A stretch of 64,000 bases of DNA from Kitasatospora purpeofusca (GCF_000718025.1 NZ_JODS01000015.1:109015-173014), one strand, 5' to 3'; counted from the stretch's first letter, positions 9,289-17,961 are shown. The notes: generated from the sequence alone by a model not told the origin. Numbers and translations are program-made.

Positions 9289-9774
9289 ATGAAGCCATTG
9301 ACCGAACCCGAGATCCGCGCCGCCTTCGTCAACTGCACCAAGGGTGAGGCCTCGCGCCTGAACGTCCCCCGCGACCTGGCCGAGCAGCCCTGGGACGACC
9401 TGGACTTCCTCGGCTGGCGCGACCCGCAGGCCCCCGACCGGGCCTACCTCGCCGCCGTGCTCGACGGCCGCCCGGTCGCGGTCGCGCTGCGCTCCTCCGG
9501 CGCCGCCTCCTGGCAGGCCCGCCGCAGCCTCTGCTCGCTGTGCGTCACCACGCACACCGGGGGCGTCTCGCTGCTGGTGGCGCCCCGCGCCGGGAAGGCC
9601 GGCAAGCAGGGCAACTCCGTCGGCGCGTACATGTGCGCCGACCTCGCCTGCTCGCTGTACGTCCGCGGCAAGAAGGAGGTCGGCACCAAGCTGCACGAGT
9701 CGCTCACGCTGGAGGAGAAGATCGAGCGCACGGTCGCCAACCTCGCCGCCTTCGTCGCCAAGGTGATGGCGTGA
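9289..9774 (+). CDS. FBP (FusB/EF-G-binding C-terminal) domain protein
   Basis: Small cytoplasmic protein, 161 aa, of the FBP family, which shares the treble-clef zinc fold of FusB, the staphylococcal EF-G-binding protein. The expected cysteines are present: C-S-L-C near residues 83-86 and MCADLAC near 117-123. Whether it binds the ribosomal translocase here, or protects against any antibiotic, is not shown. The ATG at 9289 was chosen because the upstream TTG 9280 lies closer to the operator. It is divergent from, and probably controlled by, the adjacent TetR regulator. Confidence 0.82.
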   Translation: MKPLTEPEIRAAFVNCTKGEASRLNVPRDLAEQPWDDLDFLGWRDPQAPDRAYLAAVLDGRPVAVALRSSGAASWQARRSLCSLCVTTHTGGVSLLVAPRAGKAGKQGNSVGAYMCADLACSLYVRGKKEVGTKLHESLTLEEKIERTVANLAAFVAKVMA

Positions 9775-9778
9775 CCCT

Positions 9779-9798
9779 CCCCGGCGCCGTCGCCGGGG
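9779..9798. terminator. Hairpin after FBP gene
   Basis: CCCCGGCG, a four-base loop, then CGCCGGGG, five bases after the stop at 9774. This is a short but perfect 8-bp GC stem. Confidence 0.6.
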
Positions 9799-10001
9799 TG
9801 GCGGCGTGACGCTCCCCGCCGCCGCCCCCGCCGGTGCGCGCCGGTGGCCGGAGTCGGCCGTTCGACGGTACGGGGGCGGCCCGGCCGGGCATACTGAGGA
9901 GACCGCCGGGCCCGCCCGGCGGTGATCCGACGAACCGTCAGTTCCCCTCAGCGAGCGGCGGTTCGAGTACCCGGCGGCCGCTCCCGAACCCAGGGAGGGC
10001 C

Positions 10002-11258
10002 ATGTCCGAGGAGATACCGGGCGCCGAGCAGCCGCCACCGCAGGACGGACCGTCCGACGCCGTCGCCGGATCCTCCGACCACGTCGCACCGTCCGGCACC
10101 GCCCAGGCCGCCTTCGAACGGTGCGCCCGGCTGGTGCTCGCCGGCCGCTACGAGGAAGCCCTGACGGCGACCGAGGAGACGGCCGCGCTCCTCCGCGGGC
10201 ACACCGCCGGCAGCCGCCCCGCGAACCGGGAGGCGGCGGCCGCACTCGCCTACGTCCTGGTGCTCCGCTGCGAGGCGCTGGCCAAACTCGGCCGCTGGGA
10301 CGAGTGCCTGCGCACCGCCTCCGAGGCGGTCGACCTGGGGCGCGGACAGGCCGTGACCGCGCCGTTCACCGCCCCGCTCGGCGCCACCCTGCTCGGCCTC
10401 GGCACCGCGCTGTGGGGCCTCGGGCGCCCGCAGGAGGCGGTCGCCGTGACCCGGGAGTCCGTCGACCTGCACCGGCAGCTCGCCCGCGCCGACCACGCCT
10501 TCCGGCCGCAGCTCGCCAACGCGCTCAGCCAGCTCGGTGTGGTGCTGTCCCGGCTCGGTCGGCACGCCGAGGCCCTGGACGTCACCAAGGAATCGGTGAC
10601 CCTCTACCGCCGGCTGGTCGCGGTGGACCAGGCCGTCCACACCCACGGACTCGCCCAGGCGGTCAACAACCTGGCCCGCCGCCAGTCGGCGCGCAACCAG
10701 CACCGCCGGGCGCTCAGGAGCATCCAGGAGGCCGTGGCGCTCTACCGCCGGCTGGCCGCGGCCAATCCGGCGGTCCACCGCCGGGACCTCGCGATGGCGC
10801 TGGGCAACGCGGCCCGGATGCACAACGGCCGGGCCGAGTCGCTGGCCGCCGTGGCGGAGGCGGTCGCCATCCTGGAGGAACTGGACCGGGCCGAACCGGG
10901 CGTCCACGGCGGGCTGTTCGCCGACTCGCTGTCCCTGCACGCGGCGGCGCTCGCCGACCTGGGGCGGTTCCGGGAGGCGGCCGAGGTCACCACCAGGGCG
11001 GTAGCGATGATGCGGGAGCAGGCCGCGCTCAACCCGGTGGCGCGGCGCGGCGACCTGGGCCTGGCGCTGGCGTTCCACGCCCGGGTCCGGGCCGAGGCCG
11101 GCCTCGACCTGGCCGGCGGTCTGGCCGCGGCGACGGAGGCGGTCGCGCTGATGCGCGTCCTCGCGGCCGAGATCCCGGCCCTCTACACGTCCCCGCTCGC
11201 CGAGGTCGTCGCCCTGGAGAGCCGGCTGCGCGCGGCCGTACCGCGGGACACGCCCTGA
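10002..11258 (+). CDS. Tetratricopeptide-repeat protein
   Basis: Cytoplasmic all-helical protein of 418 aa with no signal peptide. From about residue 40 it consists of consecutive TPR-like units of roughly 45 residues with recurring patterns such as ALDVTKESVTLYRRLVAVD and ALRSIQEAVALYRRLAAAN. Such units usually form protein-binding scaffolds in actinobacterial CHAT/NB-ARC or kinase-linked proteins, but here no catalytic domain is attached. Start ATG 10002 has GGGAGG six bases upstream; the longer frame to 9834 lacks a good ribosome site. The partner is unknown. Confidence 0.82.
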   Translation: MSEEIPGAEQPPPQDGPSDAVAGSSDHVAPSGTAQAAFERCARLVLAGRYEEALTATEETAALLRGHTAGSRPANREAAAALAYVLVLRCEALAKLGRWDECLRTASEAVDLGRGQAVTAPFTAPLGATLLGLGTALWGLGRPQEAVAVTRESVDLHRQLARADHAFRPQLANALSQLGVVLSRLGRHAEALDVTKESVTLYRRLVAVDQAVHTHGLAQAVNNLARRQSARNQHRRALRSIQEAVALYRRLAAANPAVHRRDLAMALGNAARMHNGRAESLAAVAEAVAILEELDRAEPGVHGGLFADSLSLHAAALADLGRFREAAEVTTRAVAMMREQAALNPVARRGDLGLALAFHARVRAEAGLDLAGGLAAATEAVALMRVLAAEIPALYTSPLAEVVALESRLRAAVPRDTP

Positions 11259-11275
11259 GCGTCCTCCCGCGAGAT

Positions 11276-11301
11276 GCCCCGCCCGACCACCCGGGCGGGG
11301 C
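11276..11301. terminator. 10-bp hairpin after TPR gene
   Basis: GCCCCGCCCG pairs with CGGGCGGGGC (11276-11285 with 11292-11301), 17 bases after the TPR stop and just before the next small gene. Confidence 0.75.
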
Positions 11302-11336
11302 CGCGTCGGATCGGCGGCCGGCTCGTTGGACCGGGC

Positions 11337-11831
11337 ATGGCGGACGACACGGACGAGACGGACGGCCCGGGTGACGGTGGCTCGGTGCCGATGGTGTGGG
11401 CCCTGGCAGTGCGTGCGGTGGAGCTCGGACCACCCTTCGCCGAACTGATCGTGGAGATCGGCCCCGCCCTGTTCGCGGCCTTCGTCGACAACGCGGTGGA
11501 CAGCGGGTTCGTCCTGGCCGCGGGGGAGCCGCCCGCCACCACCGCCGTGGTGGAACTGGCGGGGAACGCCCTGGTCCGGCTGGTCATGGTGGGCGGCCGG
11601 CAGGCCTGGGAGCCGGCCTCCGACGTGCTGGCCTCGCCCGGCTGGCTGACGGCCGCCGCCGGACGGCGCGCCGTCGTGGTGCTCGTCGTGCCGCCCGGCA
11701 CCTGGCCGCCGGGCCTGATGGATCTCGACCCGGCGGCCGGTGCCGAGCTGCTGACCCGCAGCCTGGAGTCGGCCCGGGCGGCCGGAGCGGTGCTGCACGG
11801 CACCGCCGGCTACCGGCGGCAGGACGACTGA
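11337..11831 (+). CDS. Hypothetical protein, 164 aa
   Basis: I do not recognise the family. It begins with an acidic MADDTDETDGPGDGG segment. Alternating hydrophobic stretches (VWALAVRAVELGPPFAELIVEIGPALFAAF; TAVVELAGNALVRLVMVGG; RRAVVVLVVPPGTWPPGL) suggest a soluble alpha/beta fold rather than membrane spans. Codon use matches its neighbours. Ribosome binding before ATG 11337 is weak; an alternative ATG at 11274 falls inside the preceding terminator hairpin and is unlikely. It lies between the TPR gene and a convergent secreted propeller gene. Confidence 0.65.
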   Translation: MADDTDETDGPGDGGSVPMVWALAVRAVELGPPFAELIVEIGPALFAAFVDNAVDSGFVLAAGEPPATTAVVELAGNALVRLVMVGGRQAWEPASDVLASPGWLTAAAGRRAVVVLVVPPGTWPPGLMDLDPAAGAELLTRSLESARAAGAVLHGTAGYRRQDD

Positions 11832-11892
11832 CCGGCCCCCGCCCGGGGCAGGGCGGGGCAGCGCAGGGACCGGCGGGTGGCGGTCGGCGGCG

Positions 11893-13212
11893 TCAGTGCG
11901 CCGCCGGGCCGCTCCACCCGGCGGGTACGTGGCCGAGCCGGACGCGCTGCGGGTGGTCGCCGACATCGACCGAGGAGGTGCGCTGCCCGGTGGCGAAGTC
12001 GATGGCGCTGACCCGGTCGGCCCCGGCCTCGGACACGATGCAGGAAGTCCCGTCGCCGTTGACGGTCGCCCAGTAGGGCTTGACGGCGGGCACCAGCGGC
12101 CCCTCCTGGAGGGTCGTCCGGTCGACCACGGTGGCGTAGTCGTCCACGGTGCCCGCGACGCAGAGCTTGTCCCCGGCGGGGCTCATCGCCAGGCCGTGGT
12201 GGCGGGAGTCGTTGACCCAGGTGGTGCGGTCCTCGTTGGTCGCGGGGTTGGTGGGGAGGGTCCTGATCCGGGTGATCCGGTCGGTGGCGACGTCGTACTC
12301 GACCAGGCCGTTGAAGAAGGAGACCTGGAAGTACAGCGTCGAACCGTCCGGACTGAACGCGGCGGGGCGGACGGCGTCGGACAGGTCGGGGCGGCCGAAG
12401 GCGTCCAGCCGCTCCCGCATGTCGATCACCCGCACGGTGCGGAAGGTCGTCGCGTCGGCCACGGTGATCCGGCGGTCGCCCTTGGTCCAGTCCAGCCAGG
12501 GGGCGTCGAGGGCGGTGGTGACGTCGCCGATCGACATGTTCCAGATGTACCGGCCGCCGTCGGTGAAGAGGTTCTCGTGCGGCTTGTCGCCGGTCCGGAA
12601 CGAGCCGAGCTGGCGGCCGGTGGCGATGTCGAGGACGTGCACGGTGTTGGCGGTGGAGGCGGAGACCACGACCCGGGTGCCGTCGGGCGAGAGCGCCATG
12701 TGGTCGGCCCGGTAACCCGCGACCGGGAAGCGCCAGTTGATCCGGCCGCTGGCGAGGTCGATGGACACCACGTCGGCGAAGCTCGGCCGGGAGACGACGA
12801 CGGCCGTGCCGTCCGGGGTCGAGTACATGTCGTCGACGAACTGGTCGTGGCCCTCGCCGGGGCCGAGCCTGATCCCGAGGAAGTAGCCCAGCTTGATCGG
12901 GTCGAGGTAGATCTCGGTGAGGCGCCGGTCCTTGTCGGGGACGACGTCGATCCGGCCGATCCGGGCCAGGTCGCCGCGGGAGGTGATGACGTCGGCGGTG
13001 CCGTCCCAGTTGTTGCCCACGAACATCACCTCCCGCAGTGCGGCGGCACCGGCCGGTCCGGGGCGTTCCGCCGTGCCGGCGGTCGCGGTGGCGCCCGGCA
13101 GGGTCAGGCCGAGCACGGCCGCGATGCCGAGGAGGGTGCGCAGGCGTCGGGGGTGTTGGGGGCGCCGGGTGCGCCCGGGGCGCGGGGTTCGGGGGAGGGA
13201 GGTCGAGGACAT
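11893..13212 (-). CDS. Secreted YncE-like beta-propeller protein
   Basis: Exported protein of 439 aa. A basic arginine-rich N-region and hydrophobic core (LLGIAAVLGLTLPGATATAG) form the signal peptide. The mature part contains repeated blades of YVTN/WD-like type: HDQFVDDMYSTPDGTAVVVS, HMALSPDGTRVVVSASTAN, RPAAFSPDGSTLYFQVSF, HGLAMSPAGDKLCVAG, YWATVNGDGTSCIVSEAG, each ending in a short strand naming a changing value. This is a seven-bladed-propeller pattern used for ligand or protein binding; no catalytic residues are evident. A 23-nt palindrome lies about 85 bases upstream of the start. Confidence 0.82.
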   Translation of the reverse strand: MSSTSLPRTPRPGRTRRPQHPRRLRTLLGIAAVLGLTLPGATATAGTAERPGPAGAAALREVMFVGNNWDGTADVITSRGDLARIGRIDVVPDKDRRLTEIYLDPIKLGYFLGIRLGPGEGHDQFVDDMYSTPDGTAVVVSRPSFADVVSIDLASGRINWRFPVAGYRADHMALSPDGTRVVVSASTANTVHVLDIATGRQLGSFRTGDKPHENLFTDGGRYIWNMSIGDVTTALDAPWLDWTKGDRRITVADATTFRTVRVIDMRERLDAFGRPDLSDAVRPAAFSPDGSTLYFQVSFFNGLVEYDVATDRITRIRTLPTNPATNEDRTTWVNDSRHHGLAMSPAGDKLCVAGTVDDYATVVDRTTLQEGPLVPAVKPYWATVNGDGTSCIVSEAGADRVSAIDFATGQRTSSVDVGDHPQRVRLGHVPAGWSGPAAH

Positions 13213-13294
13213 CGGGGGCTCCTTGGAGAGCGGTGCTCCGGGGGTACTCGACGGTAGGGAGCGCCCGGTGCCGCTGGCAAGAGGCGTGCGGCGT

Positions 13295-13317
13295 CTTGCT
13301 GACGATTCGTCAACAAG
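13295..13317. promoter_or_regulatory. 23-nt palindrome upstream of propeller gene
   Basis: CTTGCTGACGA and TCGTCAACAAG flank a central T; one mismatched pair in eleven. It lies between the divergent propeller (start 13212) and secreted-protein (start 13452) genes and looks like a repressor site of GntR/LacI-type dyad symmetry. The cognate regulator is not evident in the window. Confidence 0.6.
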
Positions 13318-13451
13318 TCGCGCCAGGCTCCTTGACGGTGCATGGACACCGCTCTACAACGTAGTCAGCTCCCGGAAACCCCCACCTCCGCCCCCTGCCG
13401 GGGCTCCGGAAGCGTGCCCGCTCGCCGCCCCCCACCGAGAACGAGGCCCCC

Positions 13452-14117
13452 ATGCGTATCCGCACCTGCCTTGCCCTGGCCGCGTCCGCCGCGACCCTGG
13501 CCGTCGGCGCCGTCCCGGCGTCAGCCGCCCCCGCCGCCGTCCCGGTACTCACCACCGGCGACGCCGCCGGCGCGGCCGTGGCCGCGGGCGACACCCTGGT
13601 GGCGTCGCTCGCCGCCGGGACCAAGGCCACCTTCTACTCGGCCACCACCGGTGCCACCGGCGTGACCTGCGGCGTCTCGCCGTTCACCGCCCGGGCCCTG
13701 ACCAACCCCGACGCGCCGGGCACGGCGACCGCCTCCCTGACCGGCATGAGCTTCGGCTCCTGCACGGCCAATGTCACGGGCGTCACCTCGGTGAAGAGCC
13801 TCACGGTCGGCAACCTCGCCTACAACCTCTCGCTCGGCGGCGGCCAGCCGGTCGTCCTCGCCGCGGGTACGGCCGGCCCGATCCAGGCCTCGGCCGTGCT
13901 GAACAGCTGGTTCGGCACCCTCACCTGCACCTACCAGCTCAGCGGTGCCTTCACCGGCACCTCCGACAACGCCACCCACACCCTGAGCTTCCGCAACGAG
14001 CACTTCGTCAAGAGCGGCGGCTCGGGCCTCTGTCCGGGTGAGGGCTACTTCTCGGCGACCTACGGCCCGCTGGCCGACTCCAGCCGGGCGGGCTCCCCGG
14101 TGGTCCACGTCAACTGA
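13452..14117 (+). CDS. Small secreted protein of unknown function
   Basis: 221 aa with a clear signal peptide (MRIRTCLALAASAATLAVGA, cleavage after ASA near residue 26). The mature chain is Thr/Ser/Gly/Ala-rich, beta-prone and has four cysteines (in VTCGVS, FGSCTAN, LTCTYQL, GLCPGEG) that could form two disulfides. I do not recognise the family; similar cysteine-containing secreted proteins are common in actinomycetes. GAGG at 13441-13444 precedes the ATG. Confidence 0.75.
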   Translation: MRIRTCLALAASAATLAVGAVPASAAPAAVPVLTTGDAAGAAVAAGDTLVASLAAGTKATFYSATTGATGVTCGVSPFTARALTNPDAPGTATASLTGMSFGSCTANVTGVTSVKSLTVGNLAYNLSLGGGQPVVLAAGTAGPIQASAVLNSWFGTLTCTYQLSGAFTGTSDNATHTLSFRNEHFVKSGGSGLCPGEGYFSATYGPLADSSRAGSPVVHVN

Positions 14118-14143
14118 CGGCACCCGCCGCCGGCCCGGACACG

Positions 14144-14188
14144 CCGCCGGCCCGGACGCGTCGTCCCCCGACGCATCCGGGCCGGCGG
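14144..14188. terminator. Bidirectional terminator
   Basis: Arms 14144-14160 and 14172-14188 pair over 17 positions with one mismatch. The hairpin sits between the convergent ends of the secreted protein (14117) and the lipoprotein (14215), so it can serve both. Confidence 0.85.
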
Positions 14189-14214
14189 TCCCGTGTCGCA
14201 GGTACGCCTGCGGC

Positions 14215-15195
14215 TCAGACGCCGGTGGCCGTCACCGAGGCCGCGACCGTCAGCATCGCGTCGTTGGCGCCCTTCGCACCAGTCAGCTCCGGCTGCTTCA
14301 GCCGGATCAGCTCCTGCTCGTACGCGGACTCGACGGTGAACCAGACGCCGACCACATTGACCCGCGCCTTGCAGTCGACGTCCGCGGTGGCGGTGGCGAT
14401 CTCCTCGGCCGACGGGGTCGCGGTGGCGCCCCAGCGCGGGTCCTTCAGGGCGTCCCCGGGAGTGCCGTAGGAGTACCCGCGCTCGGCCATGCAGCGCGAC
14501 CAGTCCTGGAAGACCGCCAGGACCCGCGGGTCCTGCCGCGAGCGCTCGAAGCCCTCGTAGTTGACCCCCACCGCGACATCGGCGTCCCGACCGGTGCCGC
14601 CGCGCGCGGTCAACTGCCGCTGCGCGTCCGCGATGCACCCGCCGGACGGCAGCTTCTTGCCCCGGTACTCGGTGGCGGTGCCGGGGGCGGGCCTGCCGTC
14701 CGGACCGAGGCCGGCACCGAGCACGGTGGTGACGTCGGGGCTGACGGACGGCGCCGCGCCCGGCTTCTTCCCGCGGTCCGGGTCGGGCGAGTGGTAGCCG
14801 TTCGCGGAGACGTCGGAGATCTCCACCGGGTCGTAGCGGTGGGAGGTCTGGGTCGTGGCGGGCGCGGTCGGCGTCGGCGCGGAGTAGTCCAGGCCGAACC
14901 CCCGGACGCACCGGGTGACCAGCACGCCCTGGGCCGTGTCGAGCTGCCGGAACTGCTCCCCGCTCAGCAGGTACGCCTCGATCGGCAGGGTCCGGTCGTC
15001 CACCCGGCTCAGCCGGGGGACGTCCCCGATCGGCGGCGGCTCCATCGGAGCGAGGGTGGCGGACGGCGGCGCGGCGGCTGCGGCGGTGTTCGTGGCGGGA
15101 CCGGAGGCGCAGCCGGCGGTCAGGGCCAGGGCGGCGGTGAGAGCGGCGGTCAGCAGCAGGACCGGCAGCGGGCGGCCGCGGCGCGGGGGTGTCAT
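14215..15195 (-). CDS. Putative lipoprotein, 326 aa
   Basis: The ATG at 15195 has GAGGAG four bases upstream. The N-terminus PVLLLTAALTAALALTAGC carries a lipobox (LTAGC, lipidation at Cys about residue 29). The rest is soluble and Pro/Thr-rich up to residue 60, then a domain with cysteines in VTRCVRGFG, SGGCIADAQRQL, SRCMAERGY and DVDCKARV, a pattern seen in uncharacterised streptomycete lipoproteins. The frame stays open far upstream but through non-coding repeats and the neighbouring gene. Function unknown; likely anchored on the outer face of the membrane. Confidence 0.8.
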   Translation of the reverse strand: MTPPRRGRPLPVLLLTAALTAALALTAGCASGPATNTAAAAAPPSATLAPMEPPPIGDVPRLSRVDDRTLPIEAYLLSGEQFRQLDTAQGVLVTRCVRGFGLDYSAPTPTAPATTQTSHRYDPVEISDVSANGYHSPDPDRGKKPGAAPSVSPDVTTVLGAGLGPDGRPAPGTATEYRGKKLPSGGCIADAQRQLTARGGTGRDADVAVGVNYEGFERSRQDPRVLAVFQDWSRCMAERGYSYGTPGDALKDPRWGATATPSAEEIATATADVDCKARVNVVGVWFTVESAYEQELIRLKQPELTGAKGANDAMLTVAASVTATGV

Positions 15196-15230
15196 GCGGG
15201 GCTCCTCGGGCACCCGCCCGCGCGGTGCCG

Positions 15231-15272
15231 CGGGCGGTTCGGCGGGCGGTTCGGCGGGCGGTTCGGCGGGTG
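15231..15272. repeat. Tandem 12-nt repeat
   Basis: Three and a half copies of a unit of the form GGCGGGCGGTTC just upstream of the lipoprotein gene. It is non-coding on both strands and likely slippage-prone. Confidence 0.8.
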
Positions 15273-15291
15273 GTGCGGGGGAGTGGGTGCG

Positions 15292-15334
15292 ACCCGGGTG
15301 CCGGGCCCCGGTGATCGGGGCCCGGCACCCGGGT
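15292..15334. terminator. 19-bp perfect hairpin terminator
   Basis: Arms 15292-15310 and 15316-15334 around a five-base loop, 11 bases after the stop of the I36 gene on the minus strand. Confidence 0.9.
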
Positions 15335-15344
15335 CGGCCGCTGG

Positions 15345-15767
15345 CTAGATGCCTTCCCAGCTCTGCGAGTGGTTGTTGTTGCGCATGTTGACGGAGCCGC
15401 CGTTCCACGGCACGGCGCCCAGGTTCACCCACTGGTCGTGCGGGACGAACTGGTTCGGGCCGGAGTCGCGGATGCTGAACTCGCGGTAGTGGACACGGAG
15501 GTTGTGGTAGTGGTCCATGTTCGACACCGAGGCGGCGTTGTTGATGACGGGCTGGCCGTTGCCGGCGCCGCCACCACCGAAGTTGCCGCTGTAGTTGCCG
15601 TACTCGCCCTTGCCGAACTTCGCGCCCTGGAGGTTCGGGCTGTAGTAGAGGCAGGCGTCGCCGCTGACGCAGCCGCCGCTGCTGGCGAAGGCCGGCGCGG
15701 AGGCGCCGAGCAGAACCGAGCCCAGGGTGGCGGCGGCGAGGACGCCGGCCGCGATCTTCTTCTTCAC
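15345..15767 (-). CDS. Secreted peptidase inhibitor, family I36 type
   Basis: 140-aa exported protein: signal peptide MKKKIAAGVLAAATLGSVLL with cleavage near AFA-SSGG. The mature domain of about 110 residues begins with GGCVSGDACLYYSPNLQGA, a cysteine pair plus aromatic strand typical of the SMPI/I36 gamma-crystallin-like metalloprotease inhibitor family. It ends in the repeat-like SWEGI. The known role of SMPI is inhibition of thermolysin-type proteases; inhibition here is inferred. The Lys-rich start and AT-rich upstream region suggest strong expression. Confidence 0.8.
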   Translation of the reverse strand: MKKKIAAGVLAAATLGSVLLGASAPAFASSGGCVSGDACLYYSPNLQGAKFGKGEYGNYSGNFGGGGAGNGQPVINNAASVSNMDHYHNLRVHYREFSIRDSGPNQFVPHDQWVNLGAVPWNGGSVNMRNNNHSQSWEGI

Positions 15768-16243
15768 GTTCTTGCCTCTCGATCGGTGGATCGGGAATTC
15801 GGCACGCCTGCGTCGTCGAGGCGTCGGTCGATTTCCCGGATCGGTTGCGGGCTGTGCACCGCCCGGCGAGGAACGACTCTGCCGCAGCGACCGGGCCGGT
15901 TCGAGAGGGGAAGCGGGCTTTGAGACGTCTCACTCGGCCGCGAGCCCCTGAGCTGGGATTTGAGAAGTGGTCTGGACCAATCGTGAGACGCCGTCATTTC
16001 TGATCGAGGGCGATTCGTTCGATTGCTCCCCGCTTTCCGCATTCGCGGCGGCTGTTCCGTCGTGGGAGGGCTTCTGACGGAATTTCAGGTTGTCCGAAGG
16101 GGGAATTTCTTTCGATTCCAGAAGTGGAATCGAGTATTCCGAGCTCGGGGGAACGCGCCGTCGCCACCGGCCGTCGGCCGGCGGCGGTTCCACCGGTGCG
16201 AGGATGGCCACCGCCCCCACCCCGACAGAACAGGAACCGGAAC
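15768..16243. promoter_or_regulatory. Divergent intergenic region with two dyads
   Basis: 476 bases without a gene, less GC-rich than its surroundings. It holds the promoter of the I36 gene (minus) and of the VOC gene (plus). Two dyads stand out: a perfect 12-nt palindrome TGAGACGTCTCA at 15922-15933, with a half-site GTGAGACG near 15981, and CGATTCC...GGAATCG (16113-16132, six-base spacer) about 110 bases before the VOC start. Short open frames here have poor codon bias. Confidence 0.5.
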
Positions 16244-16600
16244 ATGGAACGCGTCCTCGGCATCGGCGGCTACTTCCTGCGTGCCTCCGACCCGGCCGCC
16301 CTGGCCGCCTGGTACCGCGAGAGCCTCGGTCTGGACACGGACGAGCACGGCCTGTGGCAGCAGGAGCAGGGGCCGACCGTCTTCGCGACCTTCGAGGCCG
16401 CCACCGACTACTTCGGTACGCGCAGCCAGCAGAGCATGCTGAACTTCCGCGTCCGCGACCTCGACGCGATGCTCGCCCAGCTCCGGGCCGGGGGTGCCGC
16501 GGTCGCGGAGGACGTGCAGGAGATGGAGGGCGTCGGGCGGTTCGGTTGGGTCACCGACCCGGAGGGAAACCGGATCGAGCTCTGGCAGCCCGCGGGCTGA
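16244..16600 (+). CDS. VOC/glyoxalase-fold protein
   Basis: 118-aa single-module vicinal-oxygen-chelate protein. The beta-alpha-beta-beta-beta layout is visible: GGYFLRASDPAALAAWYRESLGL, then QSMLNFRVRDLDAMLAQLRAGG and the final FGWVTDPEGNRIELWQP, whose Glu is a standard metal ligand. AGGAA lies seven bases before ATG 16244; the longer frame to 16124 has a Pro-rich non-homologous leader. Substrate unknown. Confidence 0.85.
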   Translation: MERVLGIGGYFLRASDPAALAAWYRESLGLDTDEHGLWQQEQGPTVFATFEAATDYFGTRSQQSMLNFRVRDLDAMLAQLRAGGAAVAEDVQEMEGVGRFGWVTDPEGNRIELWQPAG

Positions 16601-16629
16601 GCCGCGCCCTGGCTGTGCCGATCCCCGCT

Positions 16630-16667
16630 CCGGGGTCGTCCCTGGGACGTCCCAGGGACGACCCCGG
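16630..16667. terminator. 38-nt perfect palindrome, bidirectional terminator
   Basis: Every base of 16630-16667 pairs about a centre between 16648 and 16649. It lies between the convergent VOC gene (end 16600) and O-methyltransferase gene (end 16726). Confidence 0.85.
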
Positions 16668-16676
16668 CCTTGCGTC

Positions 16677-16712
16677 GGAGGGGAGCGGGCCGGTAGCGGC
16701 CCACTCCCCTCC
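16677..16712. terminator. Second hairpin in same convergent gap
   Basis: Arms 16677-16691 and 16698-16712 pair over 15 positions with one mismatch around a six-base loop, 13 bases beyond the methyltransferase stop on the minus strand. Confidence 0.8.
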
Positions 16713-16725
16713 GGCTGTCTGCCCG

Positions 16726-17796
16726 TCAGGCCGCGACGGCCTCGACCACCGACAGCACCGTCGAGGTCGGGACCACCCGGGACAGCCGCAGACCGGCCCG
16801 CCCGAAGAGCTCCGCGAAGTCGGCCTCGGTCCGCTCCCGCCCGGTGAGCGAGGCCATCATCATCAGGTCCAGCGCCTTCGACTGGTGGGGCCCGTTGCCC
16901 GGCGGCACCACGGCGTCCAGGACCAGGATCCGGCCGCCCGGCCGCAGGGCGCGCCGGCAGTGGCCCAGCAGGGTCACGCAGCTGTCGTCGTCCCAGTCGT
17001 GGGTGATCCGCTTGAGCAGATGGATGTCGCCCGACGGCACGGAGGAGAAGAAGTCGCCGTCCTGCGGCGTCCAGCGGCCCGCGATCTCCCCGTGCGCGTG
17101 CAGCCGGTTCCCGGCGAGGACGTGCGAGCGGTCGTAGAGCACGCCCTCCAGGCCGGGGTTGCGGCGCAGCACCTCCAGCAGCAGTCCGCCGTGGCCGCCG
17201 CCGATGTCCACGACGGTGCCGCTGGCGGGGAAGTCGTAGGCGGCCGCGATCGGGGCGTTCTCCGGATCGGACATCGCCGCCATGCCGACGTGGAAGACGG
17301 CGGCGGTGCGCTCGTCCTTGGCGAAGTGGTCGAAGAACGGCATGCCGAAGAGCTTCTCGAATGCCGTGTCGCCCTCGGTCAGACAGTGCGTCAGTTCACC
17401 GGCGGGCCCCCACATGGTGCGGTCCGTCAGCATCCCGATCGCCGTCCGCGCCGAGTGCGGGACATCGCTCCGCAGCGCCTGCCCGGCCCCGGTCAGGGCG
17501 AAGCGGCCCTGCTCGTCCTCGGCCACGATGCCCCGGGTCGCGAGCAGTCGCAGGACCCGGTGCAGATTGCGGGCGTCCGTGCCGGTCGCGGCGGCGAGGT
17601 CGGCGGGGAGGGCGGGCCCGGCCGCGAGGTGGTCGGCGACCCCGACCTCGGCGGCGGCCCGGAGCGCGGCGGGGAAGAGGAATCCGAGCGCCTCGTCGAC
17701 GAGGAAGGCGGCGGAGGCCCGCAGCGCCTCCTCCTGGTCGGCCGCCCCGGCCGCTCCGGCCTGCCCGCCGATCGCGCGAGCGTCGTCGTCACTCAT
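16726..17796 (-). CDS. SAM-dependent O-methyltransferase (acetylserotonin-MT-like)
   Basis: 356-aa small-molecule O-methyltransferase. An N-terminal winged-helix dimerisation domain (about residues 15-105, with NLHRVLRLLATRGIV) precedes the Rossmann domain: VVDIGGGHGGLLLEVL is the SAM loop, and RITHDWDDD carries the His that acts as general base in this family. Natural-product tailoring is the usual role, but no biosynthetic core gene is adjacent. The start at 17796 has AGGAGG seven bases upstream; the frame to 17904 is repeat-rich leader. Confidence 0.9.
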   Translation of the reverse strand: MSDDDARAIGGQAGAAGAADQEEALRASAAFLVDEALGFLFPAALRAAAEVGVADHLAAGPALPADLAAATGTDARNLHRVLRLLATRGIVAEDEQGRFALTGAGQALRSDVPHSARTAIGMLTDRTMWGPAGELTHCLTEGDTAFEKLFGMPFFDHFAKDERTAAVFHVGMAAMSDPENAPIAAAYDFPASGTVVDIGGGHGGLLLEVLRRNPGLEGVLYDRSHVLAGNRLHAHGEIAGRWTPQDGDFFSSVPSGDIHLLKRITHDWDDDSCVTLLGHCRRALRPGGRILVLDAVVPPGNGPHQSKALDLMMMASLTGRERTEADFAELFGRAGLRLSRVVPTSTVLSVVEAVAA

Positions 17797-17961
17797 GCTG
17801 TCCTCCTGCTGCTGTCGCTGCTGCCGTGGCCGGTGCTGTCGCGGAGGCCGGTGCCCGGCCGTCCGCCCGGGAGACTGCCCATGAGTAACCGGTCCGACAC
17901 CCACCGCGACCGATCCGGCCCGGCGCCTGCCCGCCGCGCCTGCGCCGGGCCGCGCCGCTGC

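Noticed and set aside
15196..15933. Upstream extension of the lipoprotein frame
   Set aside because: Crosses a terminator and the I36 gene; the lipobox and ribosome site fix the start at 15195.
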